13,576 nt of DNA from Bacteroidales bacterium (GCA_024401915.1 JAKSKA010000017.1:1-13576); one strand, 5' to 3'. Positions 6,200-13,576 are shown, counted from the first letter of the stretch. Made by a program: numbers and translations. The notes: a model not told the origin generated them from the sequence alone.

Positions 6200-7549
6200 A
6201 TGGAAAAACAGCTTTATTCATTCAACAGTTCGCAGGATGTCGTTTATCTTCAGACGACCAAAACCCTTTTCAGAAGGGTGGAGAACATAATTTTCTCGAC
6301 GGTGCTCGATTTCGAACTCGACAGGGAGATGATGAAGAAGGCGTTGAACCTTCTTTTCGAGAGGAATGATGCCCTGCGCACGACATTCGTGAAGAAGGAC
6401 AAGAAGGTGATGCAGTATTTCGCGGATGAGAGGACGATAGGTGAAATCCCCGTAATGAAGTTCGACACGCAGTCGGCTATGGATTCCTTCATCCTGAAGT
6501 TCCGCAAGAAGCCGACCAACTGCTTCAAGGGACGCGTCCTGGAGGTAGTGTTCGCCAAAGGGCCTGACGGAAAGGACGTCATATTCTTCAAGGTAAGCCA
6601 TTTCGTGGCCGACACCTATGGCATCGCCGTCATCGTGGGTGACCTGTTTGCCGTATATAAGGCTCTTTGTACATCCTCGCCCCTCCCTCCCGCTCCCGGC
6701 AGCTTCGAGGCAGTCCTCAAGAAGACTCAGGAGTGGCAGGACGATGCGGATGCCGTGGAGAAGGACCGCGAGTTCTTCCGCGACTATTATGCCAACCGCC
6801 ATCCGGAGCACCCCGTCTATTGCGGACTCCACGGCGATAACTGTGACTACTGGCTGAAGCAGAAGCGCAAGGGCCGTTTCTCCATACCTTACCTTTTCGT
6901 GAAATGCGACACTGTGGGCTACAGGCTCACGGTCCCCGCGGCAATAACCGAAAAGGCCTTCGCCTGGTGTGAGGAATCAGGGATCACCATTGCGACCTTC
7001 CTTTATTATTGTTACGCCCTCGCGGCATCTATCATCAACGGCAAGGAGCCGCGCCAGAGCAACCTGATGCTTCTGGACAATCGCGCCACACTCGCCGAGA
7101 GGAAGTGCGCCGGCACTATGGTCCAGAGCATAAACCTCTACACCACCGTCGATTACGGGAAGAGCTTCAACGAGAACATACGCGAGTCCCTCGAAGAGCA
7201 GAATCTGCTTTACCGCCACACGAAACTAAGTTATGTCGAGGTCGAGGGCATACAGCACGAGGTGTGGAAACACTCGCTGCTCCATCAGACCTACGGTTTC
7301 TGCTATTCCTTCATCCCCTTCAAGACACCTGAAGGCGTGAAGATGCAGATCCACAGCAACGGAAAGGGCGCGCTCGCGGCGTATATCGCTATGATGCTCG
7401 ATCCTGATACGAAGGAGATTTCCGTTACCGGAGATATCCAGACCGTGATGACACGTCCGGAGCAGTTTATGGAGTTCCACAATCTCTTTCTCCACGTGCT
7501 CGAGACTGTCCTTGCCGCCCCGGAGCGCAAGCTGAATGAGATATTCTAG
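6200..7549 (+). CDS. Stand-alone condensation-domain protein (NRPS C-domain/acyltransferase superfamily)
   Basis: This 449-residue protein has about the length of one NRPS condensation domain and no fused module. Such domains join an acyl group on one carrier to an amine or alcohol acceptor, in the cytoplasm. Recognisable core motifs are ERNDALRTTF (54-63, the usual RHxxLRTxF), the active-site region KVSHFVADTYG (131-141) and DNRATLAERKCAGTMVQSIN (293-312), matching the later NR...G...N motif. The canonical HHxxxDG is degenerate here: S133 replaces the first His and T139 the Gly, while the catalytic second His (H134) and the Asp (D138) are kept. The start at 6200 comes one base after the previous stop. 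Downstream lie an adenylating enzyme and a carrier protein, natural partners for this fold. It could equally be an alcohol or amine acyltransferase of the PapA/wax-synthase type; the donor and acceptor are unknown. Confidence 0.85.
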   Translation: MEKQLYSFNSSQDVVYLQTTKTLFRRVENIIFSTVLDFELDREMMKKALNLLFERNDALRTTFVKKDKKVMQYFADERTIGEIPVMKFDTQSAMDSFILKFRKKPTNCFKGRVLEVVFAKGPDGKDVIFFKVSHFVADTYGIAVIVGDLFAVYKALCTSSPLPPAPGSFEAVLKKTQEWQDDADAVEKDREFFRDYYANRHPEHPVYCGLHGDNCDYWLKQKRKGRFSIPYLFVKCDTVGYRLTVPAAITEKAFAWCEESGITIATFLYYCYALAASIINGKEPRQSNLMLLDNRATLAERKCAGTMVQSINLYTTVDYGKSFNENIRESLEEQNLLYRHTKLSYVEVEGIQHEVWKHSLLHQTYGFCYSFIPFKTPEGVKMQIHSNGKGALAAYIAMMLDPDTKEISVTGDIQTVMTRPEQFMEFHNLFLHVLETVLAAPERKLNEIF

Positions 7550-7550
7550 T

Positions 7551-9269
7551 ATGAAGTTCGCGAATCTTGAGGACCTGCATTCCGGCGACCTGTTCAAGGA
7601 AGGACCGTACCGGAGTATACGAGAGATGCTGGAGAGAGTAGCCAGGCTTGTGCCCGACTCGCCCATCTTCAGGGAACTGGACGGAGAACGCAGGATTGTG
7701 GAGTACACGGCGAAGGACCTCTATGATGAGGTCTGCACCCTTGGCGACGGTCTGCTCGCGTCCGGCTTCGGAGGAAAGCACATAGCCATCTGCGCCACCA
7801 ACAGCTGCCGTTACCTTTTCTGCGAGATGGCGATATCCACAGGGGTTGGCGTGGCCATTCCGGTGGACAGGGATGCGTCTGCGGAACTGCTCGCCACCCT
7901 GCTCTCCAAATGCGATGCCGATGCCGTCATCTGCAGCGAGGACTGCATCCCGCGCATCGTGCAGGCCGCAGCGTCCTGCCCGCGTCTCAAGGATATCATC
8001 ACGATAGACCGCCGTGCACAGGGTTACCAGTGCTACAATGACATAATCGCTGCTGGACGGGCACCGTCCGCCAGGGGCACATACAGAAAGCTCGAGCAGG
8101 ACCTGTCCGCTCCCGCGAAGATTCTCTTCACCAGCGGCACCACCGGCATCAACAAGGGTGTGGTGCTCACGGGCGCCAATCTCGCAGCGAATATGATGAA
8201 CTGCATCAGGTCGCTCGAAGTGATGGTGGGGGAGAACACGTCGATGAGCGTGCTTCCGATGCATCACGCAACTGAAATCAACACGCACATTATGGCGCGC
8301 GTCGCCACCGGTGACGTAACCTACATCAATGACAGTATGCGCTCGATGATGAACAACATCAGGGTGTTCCAGCCCACCGTCATCACCGTCGTGCCGATGA
8401 TAGCGAACGCGTTCTACAAGAACATCTGGCTCAACGCCAAGAAACAGGGGAAGGAGGAGAAACTGCGCAAGGGCATAAAGCTCAGCAACTTCCTCCGCCG
8501 TTTCGGGATAGATATCACCCACAAGCTGTTCAAGGACATCTATGTCAACTTCGGTGGCAGGCTCAAAATGATCGTTTGCGGCGGTTCGATGTTGAATCCC
8601 GTGGTCGTGAAGGGCCTCAATGACATCGGAATCCGCATCGAGAACGGTTATGGCATCACGGAATGCGGGCCGCTTATCTCCATCAATTCCAATACGCTCC
8701 GCGACCATCTCAGCGTCGGCCGTCCCTGCTCTGGACTCGAGGCCAGGATAGCCGATCCTGACGAGGACGGAGTCGGGGAACTCTGCATCAGGGGCAAAAG
8801 CGTCGCCGCCGGATATTACAACGATCCCGAGGCCACCCGCGCCGCATTCGGGGCAGACGGATCCTTCAATACTGGCGACCGTGCCCGTATGGACAAGCAC
8901 GGACGCATATCCCTCGTCGGCCGCAAGAAGAACACGATAGTGCTCCAGAATGGAAAGAACGTGTGTCCCGAGGAAGTGGAGAACGTGTTCGAGAGCGCGC
9001 TGCCGTATGCTAACGACATCGTTGTCTATCAGGCTGAATACAAGGGCAATGAAATGCTGTGTATGGGACTGTACATAGAGGACGAGGCGAAGAGGGCTGA
9101 CAGGAAGGCCATAGCTTCCGATATCGCCGCGGTGAACGCCGGCCTCCCGCCGTACAAGAGAATCGATTATGTGGAACTTGCCGAAACGGAATATCCTCGC
9201 ACATCTACAAGAAAAATCAAGCGTGACGGACTTCCGAAAAGCTGTTCTGCCACAGGCTTTACAATTTAG
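7551..9269 (+). CDS. AMP-binding acyl-adenylating enzyme (long-chain acyl-CoA/acyl-ACP ligase-like)
   Basis: From 7551 the protein has 572 residues. ANL-superfamily motifs, numbered from that start: P-loop FTSGTTGINKG (193-203), LPMHHATE (235-242), NGYGITECGP (365-374), TGD (441-443), the hinge region GRKKN (457-461) and PRTSTRKIKR (549-558) with catalytic lysine K555. The stretch FKDIYVNFGGRLKMIVCGG and the TSTRKIKR ending resemble long-chain acyl-CoA ligases (TPTLKLKR) more than amino-acid adenylation domains. With a carrier-protein gene next door, the likely reaction is ATP-dependent activation of a carboxylic acid and transfer to the carrier's phosphopantetheine; use of CoA instead cannot be excluded. 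The substrate is unknown. The start is ambiguous: 7551 is 2 bases after the previous stop, while an in-frame ATG at 7536 would add five residues and overlap the upstream gene by 14 bases. Either arrangement suggests translational coupling. Confidence 0.92.
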   Translation: MKFANLEDLHSGDLFKEGPYRSIREMLERVARLVPDSPIFRELDGERRIVEYTAKDLYDEVCTLGDGLLASGFGGKHIAICATNSCRYLFCEMAISTGVGVAIPVDRDASAELLATLLSKCDADAVICSEDCIPRIVQAAASCPRLKDIITIDRRAQGYQCYNDIIAAGRAPSARGTYRKLEQDLSAPAKILFTSGTTGINKGVVLTGANLAANMMNCIRSLEVMVGENTSMSVLPMHHATEINTHIMARVATGDVTYINDSMRSMMNNIRVFQPTVITVVPMIANAFYKNIWLNAKKQGKEEKLRKGIKLSNFLRRFGIDITHKLFKDIYVNFGGRLKMIVCGGSMLNPVVVKGLNDIGIRIENGYGITECGPLISINSNTLRDHLSVGRPCSGLEARIADPDEDGVGELCIRGKSVAAGYYNDPEATRAAFGADGSFNTGDRARMDKHGRISLVGRKKNTIVLQNGKNVCPEEVENVFESALPYANDIVVYQAEYKGNEMLCMGLYIEDEAKRADRKAIASDIAAVNAGLPPYKRIDYVELAETEYPRTSTRKIKRDGLPKSCSATGFTI

Positions 9270-9283
9270 TCATTCCTTAGAAT

Positions 9284-9517
9284 ATGGAAAAGAAAGAAAT
9301 ACTGGTTGACATCCTCAGGGAGTATGTGGAATTGCCGGAAGGCGACGTCGATTCATCCGAAGTCCTCAAGACTGCGGTCGGGATGGACTCTTTCGTGCTG
9401 ATGTCATTCATCTCTGCCGTCGAAGGCAGATTCGACCTGAAGATACCCAATGATGCGTTGAGGGATTTCAAGACCCTCGACGATATCATCGCATATCTCG
9501 AAGAGCAAGGAAAATAG
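9284..9517 (+). CDS. Stand-alone acyl/peptidyl carrier protein
   Basis: The 77-residue acidic helical protein has the size and pattern of a discrete carrier protein. GMDSFVLMSF (33-42) contains the Asp-Ser of the DSL motif; S36 should receive the 4'-phosphopantetheine arm from a phosphopantetheinyl transferase, none of which is encoded in this window. The helix IV pattern FKTLDDIIAYLE (62-73) is typical. It begins 14 bp after the ligase stop, and is probably the partner loaded by that enzyme and used by the condensation protein. It is unlikely to be the housekeeping fatty-acid carrier AcpP, whose motif is GADSLD and which normally sits with fab genes. The last 32 bases run convergently into the 3' end of aroK, so no ordinary terminator separates the two transcription units. 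Confidence 0.93.
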   Translation: MEKKEILVDILREYVELPEGDVDSSEVLKTAVGMDSFVLMSFISAVEGRFDLKIPNDALRDFKTLDDIIAYLEEQGK

Positions 9518-9998
9518 TTTCAGCCACCTCATCCGGCGTCCTGCCGTCCGTGGAGACCTTTATGCCGGACTGCTCGTAGAACCCTTTTCTGGATTCGAGC
9601 AGTTCGGCTATGTTGTGCTCTGCCAGCAGGGGACGGCTGTCTCCGCTGTTTTTCAGCCTCTTTTCCAGCGTCTCCGGCCCCGTCTCCAGATACACGCAGA
9701 CGGCCTGCTCCAACAGCAGTTCGCGTACCGGCTTCGTGGTGAAAGTGCCGCCGCCAAGGGCGATGACGCTGTTCTTCCCCTCGACGAAATCCATTACCAG
9801 AAGATCCCTTACTGCTTCTGCCTCAAGCGCGCGGAAACGGCTTTCACCCTTTTCCTTGAAAATGGACGCGATGCTGCAGCCGGCCTTGTGCTCTATGTAG
9901 GTATCCAGGTCCGTAAAGCTGCAGGCAAGCCTCTCCGCAAGGATGCGGCCGGTTTCGGTCTTGCCCGAGCCCATAAAGCCTGTAAGAGCGACTGTCAT
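9486..9998 (-). CDS. aroK: Shikimate kinase
   Basis: This 170-residue cytoplasmic enzyme phosphorylates shikimate at the 3-hydroxyl with ATP, the fifth step of the shikimate pathway. All family landmarks are visible: Walker A GFMGSGKT (7-14), the shikimate-binding DLD (30-32), FRALE (55-59) with R56 and E59, the glycine-rich LGGG (81-84) and the lid arginine in RPLL (122-125). The length is usual for AroK/AroL. It starts 3 bp after the parC stop and is the last gene of the era-parC-aroK unit. Its final 32 bases, including the TGA stop, overlap the end of the carrier-protein gene on the opposite strand. Confidence 0.97.
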   Translation of the reverse strand: MTVALTGFMGSGKTETGRILAERLACSFTDLDTYIEHKAGCSIASIFKEKGESRFRALEAEAVRDLLVMDFVEGKNSVIALGGGTFTTKPVRELLLEQAVCVYLETGPETLEKRLKNSGDSRPLLAEHNIAELLESRKGFYEQSGIKVSTDGRTPDEVAETIFLALRDMR

Positions 9999-10001
9999 CT
10001 T

Positions 10002-12743
10002 CTAGAACAATGTAGGTTCGTCAAGGATGAGGCTGATAGGCTCGTCGTCCGGCATTGCGTCCGGGACTTCGGGCTGTATCTCCTTCGTCTCCTGCACTTC
10101 CTGTACTTCCTGCGTTCCTGGCGTTACCTCCTCCTGGCGCTCTTCCTCTGCCGCTTCCTCTTCTCCTTCTATTATGAGGGGATCGGTGAATTCCACTGAC
10201 TTGATGTCGCGGTCGTGTGCCTTCTTGCCCTTGGCAGTGATGCCCTTCTTGCCTATCCAGTCTTCCGCGAGAATGGTTTCGGGCTCGCGGTGGGCCGATT
10301 TGCCGCCGAAGTTGACTATGTACCTCGGGTGGCGGTCATCGCTGATGCCGACAAGGTAGGACTTGGCTCCCTCGGCAATGAAGGAGATGGGGGTGTTGTC
10401 GCTGAGCACGAAGGAGAAACGCTTGACGTAGAAGGTCTTGGCGCTTCCGTCGTAATAAAGGGCGGTGTAGGTCTTGTCCGGGTCGAACTTCTCTATGCGG
10501 AGCACGTCGCCCTGATATTTGTTGACCAGGTCGAAGGATGTCGTATAGAACGTGCCGTTCTTGAATATGGCCAGCACCTTGTCGTTCGCTTCGAACTGAC
10601 CGAGGTAGGTGCCCCTTCCGTCTTCGTTCAGTTTCTGTATGTCTTCGTCATACCAGATGTCCTTGCCGGCTATGGTGGAGACGCCCTGGCTCTTCAGCGT
10701 TATCTTGCTGATGACGAACTTGGTGACGAGGTTGCCCCTCGAAGCCCTGCCCTTGATTGCGAGGGTGGAGAAGTCGTATTCGAAACTCGTCTTCTTCAGC
10801 TTCGGCCTGGGACGCAGCTGGACCTTGACCGTCTCGGCCTCTCCGTTGTGGTTGACGGTGAACCAGACTATGCGCGAACCCTCTGCCCCCGTGGTGATGT
10901 CGTATTCCTTGTCACGTGTCACGGACGTGATGTTGAAACGCTTTGCATAGTATATGCTGGTCTTGCCCTCACTATATATTACATTATATATGGTACGGCT
11001 GTCGCCACGGTTGAAGATTCCGGCATACAATATGTCCTTCCCGAAGAATTCCTTGTCGGAGATCTTCTTGACGAAATACTTTCCGTTCCTCAGTATCACT
11101 ATCACTTCGGCTATGTCGGAGCAGTCGCAGACGTATTCCACGCCGTCCTCCTTCTTCAGGGACATTCCCACGAAGCCCTCGGCACGGTTGACGAAGAGTT
11201 TGGCGTTGTTGCTTACCACCTTCGTGGCGTTCACGCTCTCGAAGCCCGTAAGTTCCGTGAGCCTGGGGTAGTCCTTGCCGTATTTCGCCTTCAGTGACTT
11301 GAACCAGTTTATGGTGTAGCGGGTGATATGCTCGATGTCGTCCCTGACCTGCTTCATCTCCTCCTCGAGGGCGAAGATCTTGTCGTTCACGGCCTTCGCG
11401 TCGAACTTCGATATCTTCCTGACAGGCTTCTCCACAAGCTTCTCGATATCTTCCATAGTAATCTCCATACGCAGGAGATCCTGGTAGTTCTTCATCTGGG
11501 CGAGAATGTCTTCAAGCTGGGTCTCCCAGTCCTTCTGGTTCTGCTCCAGAACCTTGTATATCCTGTTCTCGAAGAATATCTTCTCAAGCGAGCTGTAGTG
11601 CCAGCTCTTCTCGAGAGCCTCGAGCTTCAACTGCAGCTCCTGCAGCAGGAGGTCCCTGGTATGGGCCGTGTCGTATTCGAGGATGTCGCGTACGGAAAGG
11701 AACTGCGGCTTGTTGTCGACGATCACGCAGGCGTTGGGGGACATGTTGCATTCGCAGTCGGTGAAGGCATAGAGGGCATCTATGGTCTTGTCCGGAGATA
11801 CGTCGCCGGGAAGATGAATCGTGATTTCCACCTTGTCCGTGGTCATATCCTCTATCTTCTTGATTTTTATCTTCCCCTTCTCCTTGGCCTTGAGTATGGA
11901 ATCGATTATCATATGCGTTGTCTTCCCGTATGGAAGTTCGCTGATGACGATCGTGTTCTTGTCTATCTTCTCGATCTTCGCCCTGACCTTGACCGAACCG
12001 CCCCTGCGCCCGTCCATATATTTGGAGCAGTCCGCGAATCCGCCGGTCGGAAAATCGGGATACAGCTCGTAGGGCTCGTTCCTGAGTATGGCGATGGAAG
12101 CGTCTATGAGTTCGTTGAAGTTGTGGGGCAGTATCTTGGACGCCATTCCGACGGCGATGCCTTCGGTGCCCTGCGCGAGAAGCAGCGGGAAACGGACCGG
12201 AAGCTCCATCGGCTCCTTGTTGCGCCCGTCATAGCTGCTCATCCAGTTCGTGATGTCAGGGTCGAACACGACCTCTTTCGCGAACTTGGAAAGCCTGGCC
12301 TCTATGTAACGCGGGGCGGCATTGTTGTCACCGGTCAGGATGTTTCCCCAGTTTCCCTGGCAATCGACTGTGAATCCCTTCTGGCCCAGCTGGACGAGGG
12401 CTCCGAGTATGGACTGGTCGCCGTGGGGGTGGTACTGCATCGCCTGTCCGACTATGTTCGCCACCTTCGTGTACGCTCCGTCATCCATCTTCCACATCGC
12501 GTGGAGCACCCTCCTCTGGACGGGCTTCAGACCGTCCACGATGTGGGGGACGGCCCTCTGGAGTATGACGTACGAGGAATAGTCAAGGAACCAGTCCTTG
12601 AACATTCCGGAGAGCTTGAACTTGTGTGCGTCGCCGTCAAGAAGCCTCGTAAACCTTCCTTTTGCTTCAACTTCCCCTTCAACGGGCTCTTCGATGGTGT
12701 CATCCACCTCTTCTTCGATAATGTTTTCGTATTCTTCGCTCAT
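10002..12743 (-). CDS. parC: DNA topoisomerase IV subunit A (ParC), type IIA topoisomerase
   Basis: The 913-residue protein is the DNA-cleaving subunit that works with ParE to decatenate daughter chromosomes. The breakage-reunion domain (about 40-480) includes GLKPVQRRVLHAMW (71-84), YHPHGDQS (104-111) and AAPRYIEARLS (142-152), with Y146 the catalytic tyrosine next to R145. Charged helices (about 470-510) precede a beta-pinwheel C-terminal domain (about 530-860). No QRRGGKG GyrA box is visible, which argues for ParC over GyrA. An acidic, Gln/Glu-rich tail follows (last ~55 residues). At the two quinolone-resistance hot spots (E. coli ParC S80 and E84) it has Q110 and G114. The start at 12741-12743 has AAAGG closely upstream and lies 9 bp after the era stop; aroK follows 3 bp after its own stop. 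Confidence 0.96.
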   Translation of the reverse strand: MSEEYENIIEEEVDDTIEEPVEGEVEAKGRFTRLLDGDAHKFKLSGMFKDWFLDYSSYVILQRAVPHIVDGLKPVQRRVLHAMWKMDDGAYTKVANIVGQAMQYHPHGDQSILGALVQLGQKGFTVDCQGNWGNILTGDNNAAPRYIEARLSKFAKEVVFDPDITNWMSSYDGRNKEPMELPVRFPLLLAQGTEGIAVGMASKILPHNFNELIDASIAILRNEPYELYPDFPTGGFADCSKYMDGRRGGSVKVRAKIEKIDKNTIVISELPYGKTTHMIIDSILKAKEKGKIKIKKIEDMTTDKVEITIHLPGDVSPDKTIDALYAFTDCECNMSPNACVIVDNKPQFLSVRDILEYDTAHTRDLLLQELQLKLEALEKSWHYSSLEKIFFENRIYKVLEQNQKDWETQLEDILAQMKNYQDLLRMEITMEDIEKLVEKPVRKISKFDAKAVNDKIFALEEEMKQVRDDIEHITRYTINWFKSLKAKYGKDYPRLTELTGFESVNATKVVSNNAKLFVNRAEGFVGMSLKKEDGVEYVCDCSDIAEVIVILRNGKYFVKKISDKEFFGKDILYAGIFNRGDSRTIYNVIYSEGKTSIYYAKRFNITSVTRDKEYDITTGAEGSRIVWFTVNHNGEAETVKVQLRPRPKLKKTSFEYDFSTLAIKGRASRGNLVTKFVISKITLKSQGVSTIAGKDIWYDEDIQKLNEDGRGTYLGQFEANDKVLAIFKNGTFYTTSFDLVNKYQGDVLRIEKFDPDKTYTALYYDGSAKTFYVKRFSFVLSDNTPISFIAEGAKSYLVGISDDRHPRYIVNFGGKSAHREPETILAEDWIGKKGITAKGKKAHDRDIKSVEFTDPLIIEGEEEAAEEERQEEVTPGTQEVQEVQETKEIQPEVPDAMPDDEPISLILDEPTLF

Positions 12744-12752
12744 ATCCTTTGA

Positions 12753-13576
12753 TTATTCTTCGTAACCGAATTTCCTGAGTTCCTTCTTGTCTTCGCGCCA
12801 GTCCGGATCGACCTTCACGAAAAGGCTGAGGAAGACCTTCTTCTGGAAGAAGTCCTCCATATCCAGACGCGCCTGCGTTCCCGTCTTCTTCAGTGCGGAA
12901 CCGCCCTTGCCTATGAGGATGCCCTTCTGGGATTCCCTCATCACATAGATCACTGCGCTGATGTCGTAGCGCTCCTCGCCTTCCTTGAAGGATTCGATGC
13001 CCACCTCACAGCAGTAGGGTATCTCGTCCTTGTAGTTGAGCAATATCTTTTCGCGGATTATCTCTGACGCGAAAAACCTCAGGTTCTTGTCCGTGAAGGC
13101 ATCCTTGTCGAACCAGGGCGGGCAGACGGGCAGCAGCCCGACCACGGCGTCGATGATCGCTTCGACTCCGAAACGTTCCCTGGCCGATGCCGGTATCACC
13201 TGCGCCTGCGGCACTTCCGACTTCCAGCGCTCCATCAGCCCGACAACGGCCGCCTGGTCGCTCAGGTCTATCTTGTTCACGACGATGATCACGGGGCACG
13301 TGAGCCGCTTCAGCTTCTCGACGTACTCGCTGTTCTTGTCCGCCTGCTCGACGGTGTCCGTGACATATAATATGATGTCCGCGTCTCCGATTGCGTCATC
13401 GACGAAGTTCATCATATTCTGCTGGAGGCGGTATGCGGGCTTGAGGATTCCCGGCGTGTCCGAGAATACGGCCTGCCATTCGTTGTCACCCTCGCCGCCG
13501 TTGATGATGCCCATTATGCGGTGGCGCGTCGGCTGCGCCTTTGCCGTGACGACGGGAAGCTTCTCAGCTATGACGG
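12753..13576 (-). CDS. era: GTPase Era, N-terminus cut by window edge
   Basis: Era binds the 3' end of 16S rRNA and acts in small-subunit ribosome assembly. The window holds 273 complete codons, the family being about 300, so only about 20-30 residues with the G1 P-loop are missing. Visible elements, numbered from the first complete codon: switch I AQPTRHRIMGI (13-23), G3 DTPG (39-42), G4 NKID (100-103), G5 SAR (130-132) and a KH RNA-binding domain with IGKGGSALKKTG (221-232). The ending KVDPDWREDKKELRKFGYEE is typical. The reading frame stays open to the window end, so the internal ATG at 13512-13514 is not the start. It is upstream of parC by 9 bp, forming an apparent era-parC-aroK operon. 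Most Era proteins have AQTTRHRI in switch I; here the first Thr is Pro. Confidence 0.97.
   Translation of the reverse strand, partial: VIAEKLPVVTAKAQPTRHRIMGIINGGEGDNEWQAVFSDTPGILKPAYRLQQNMMNFVDDAIGDADIILYVTDTVEQADKNSEYVEKLKRLTCPVIIVVNKIDLSDQAAVVGLMERWKSEVPQAQVIPASARERFGVEAIIDAVVGLLPVCPPWFDKDAFTDKNLRFFASEIIREKILLNYKDEIPYCCEVGIESFKEGEERYDISAVIYVMRESQKGILIGKGGSALKKTGTQARLDMEDFFQKKVFLSLFVKVDPDWREDKKELRKFGYEE

Noticed and set aside
7467..8900. 477-codon open frame on the minus strand opposite the acyl ligase
   Set aside because: It mirrors the codon periodicity of the ligase gene, has no recognisable domain and lies wholly antisense to a gene with full family motifs.
9284..9517. Housekeeping fatty-acid acyl carrier protein AcpP
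   Set aside because: The motif is GMDSFVL rather than GADSLD and there are no fab genes nearby; linkage is to a ligase and condensation protein.
6200..9517. D-alanylation (dlt) operon
   Set aside because: There is a ligase and carrier, but no MBOAT-type DltB or DltD, the ligase is of acyl-CoA ligase type and a condensation protein is present.
10215..11297. 360-codon open frame on the plus strand opposite the ParC C-terminal domain
   Set aside because: It is the antisense shadow of the ParC pinwheel domain.
11328..12752. 474-codon open frame on the plus strand opposite parC
   Set aside because: It is antisense to conserved ParC sequence; the Leu/Val/Asp/Glu-rich product is what reverse-reading of a GC-rich gene yields.
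1..13576. CRISPR arrays, insertion sequences, tRNA or rRNA genes, prophage remnants
   Set aside because: The window is almost fully coding with recognisable genes; no direct-repeat arrays, transposase motifs, terminal repeats or RNA-gene sequences were seen by eye.

Overview
The window looks like chromosomal DNA of a GC-rich member of the Bacteroidales. The evidence is a lipoprotein with the K-(D/E)2 type surface-export signal, promoters resembling the Bacteroidetes -33/-7 consensus (TTTG / TAnnTTTG), a GxDLY-type esterase domain typical of the phylum, and a ParC with a long acidic tail. Genus is not assignable by eye; an Alistipes-like or uncultured gut lineage would fit the base composition. 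It is nearly all coding: ten genes (eight complete, recJ and era cut by the window edges), and one real intergenic region (5182-5322). I see no tRNA, rRNA, CRISPR array, insertion sequence or prophage.

Left block (minus strand, 5181 to 1): a surface lipoprotein with a C-terminal endonuclease/exonuclease/phosphatase (EEP) domain, then 3 bp later a secreted glycerophosphodiester phosphodiesterase fused to a GxDLY/SGNH esterase, then 5 bp later recJ, the single-strand DNA exonuclease. The first two look like an extracytoplasmic phosphodiester/ester-cleaving pair; recJ appears to be co-transcribed with them.

Middle block (plus strand, 5323 to 9517): four tightly packed genes encoding a secreted helical-repeat (TPR-like) protein, a stand-alone condensation-domain protein, an acyl-adenylating (AMP-binding) enzyme and a stand-alone acyl carrier protein. 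Together these form a minimal activate-load-condense assembly line split into discrete proteins. The adenylating enzyme resembles long-chain acyl-CoA ligases more than amino-acid adenylation domains, so an acyl conjugate is a plausible product. This is the most interesting part of the window; I do not recognise it as a characterised pathway.

Right block (minus strand, 13576 to 9486): era, parC and aroK, spaced by 9 and 3 bp, a housekeeping operon for ribosome assembly, chromosome decatenation and aromatic amino acid synthesis. The end of aroK overlaps the end of the carrier-protein gene by 32 bp in convergent orientation.

The left and middle blocks diverge from the 141-bp region 5182-5322, which holds a promoter-like element for each direction, a CCGGAA-N5-TTCCGG inverted repeat between them and a 10-bp AT-rich palindrome in the spacer of the leftward promoter.
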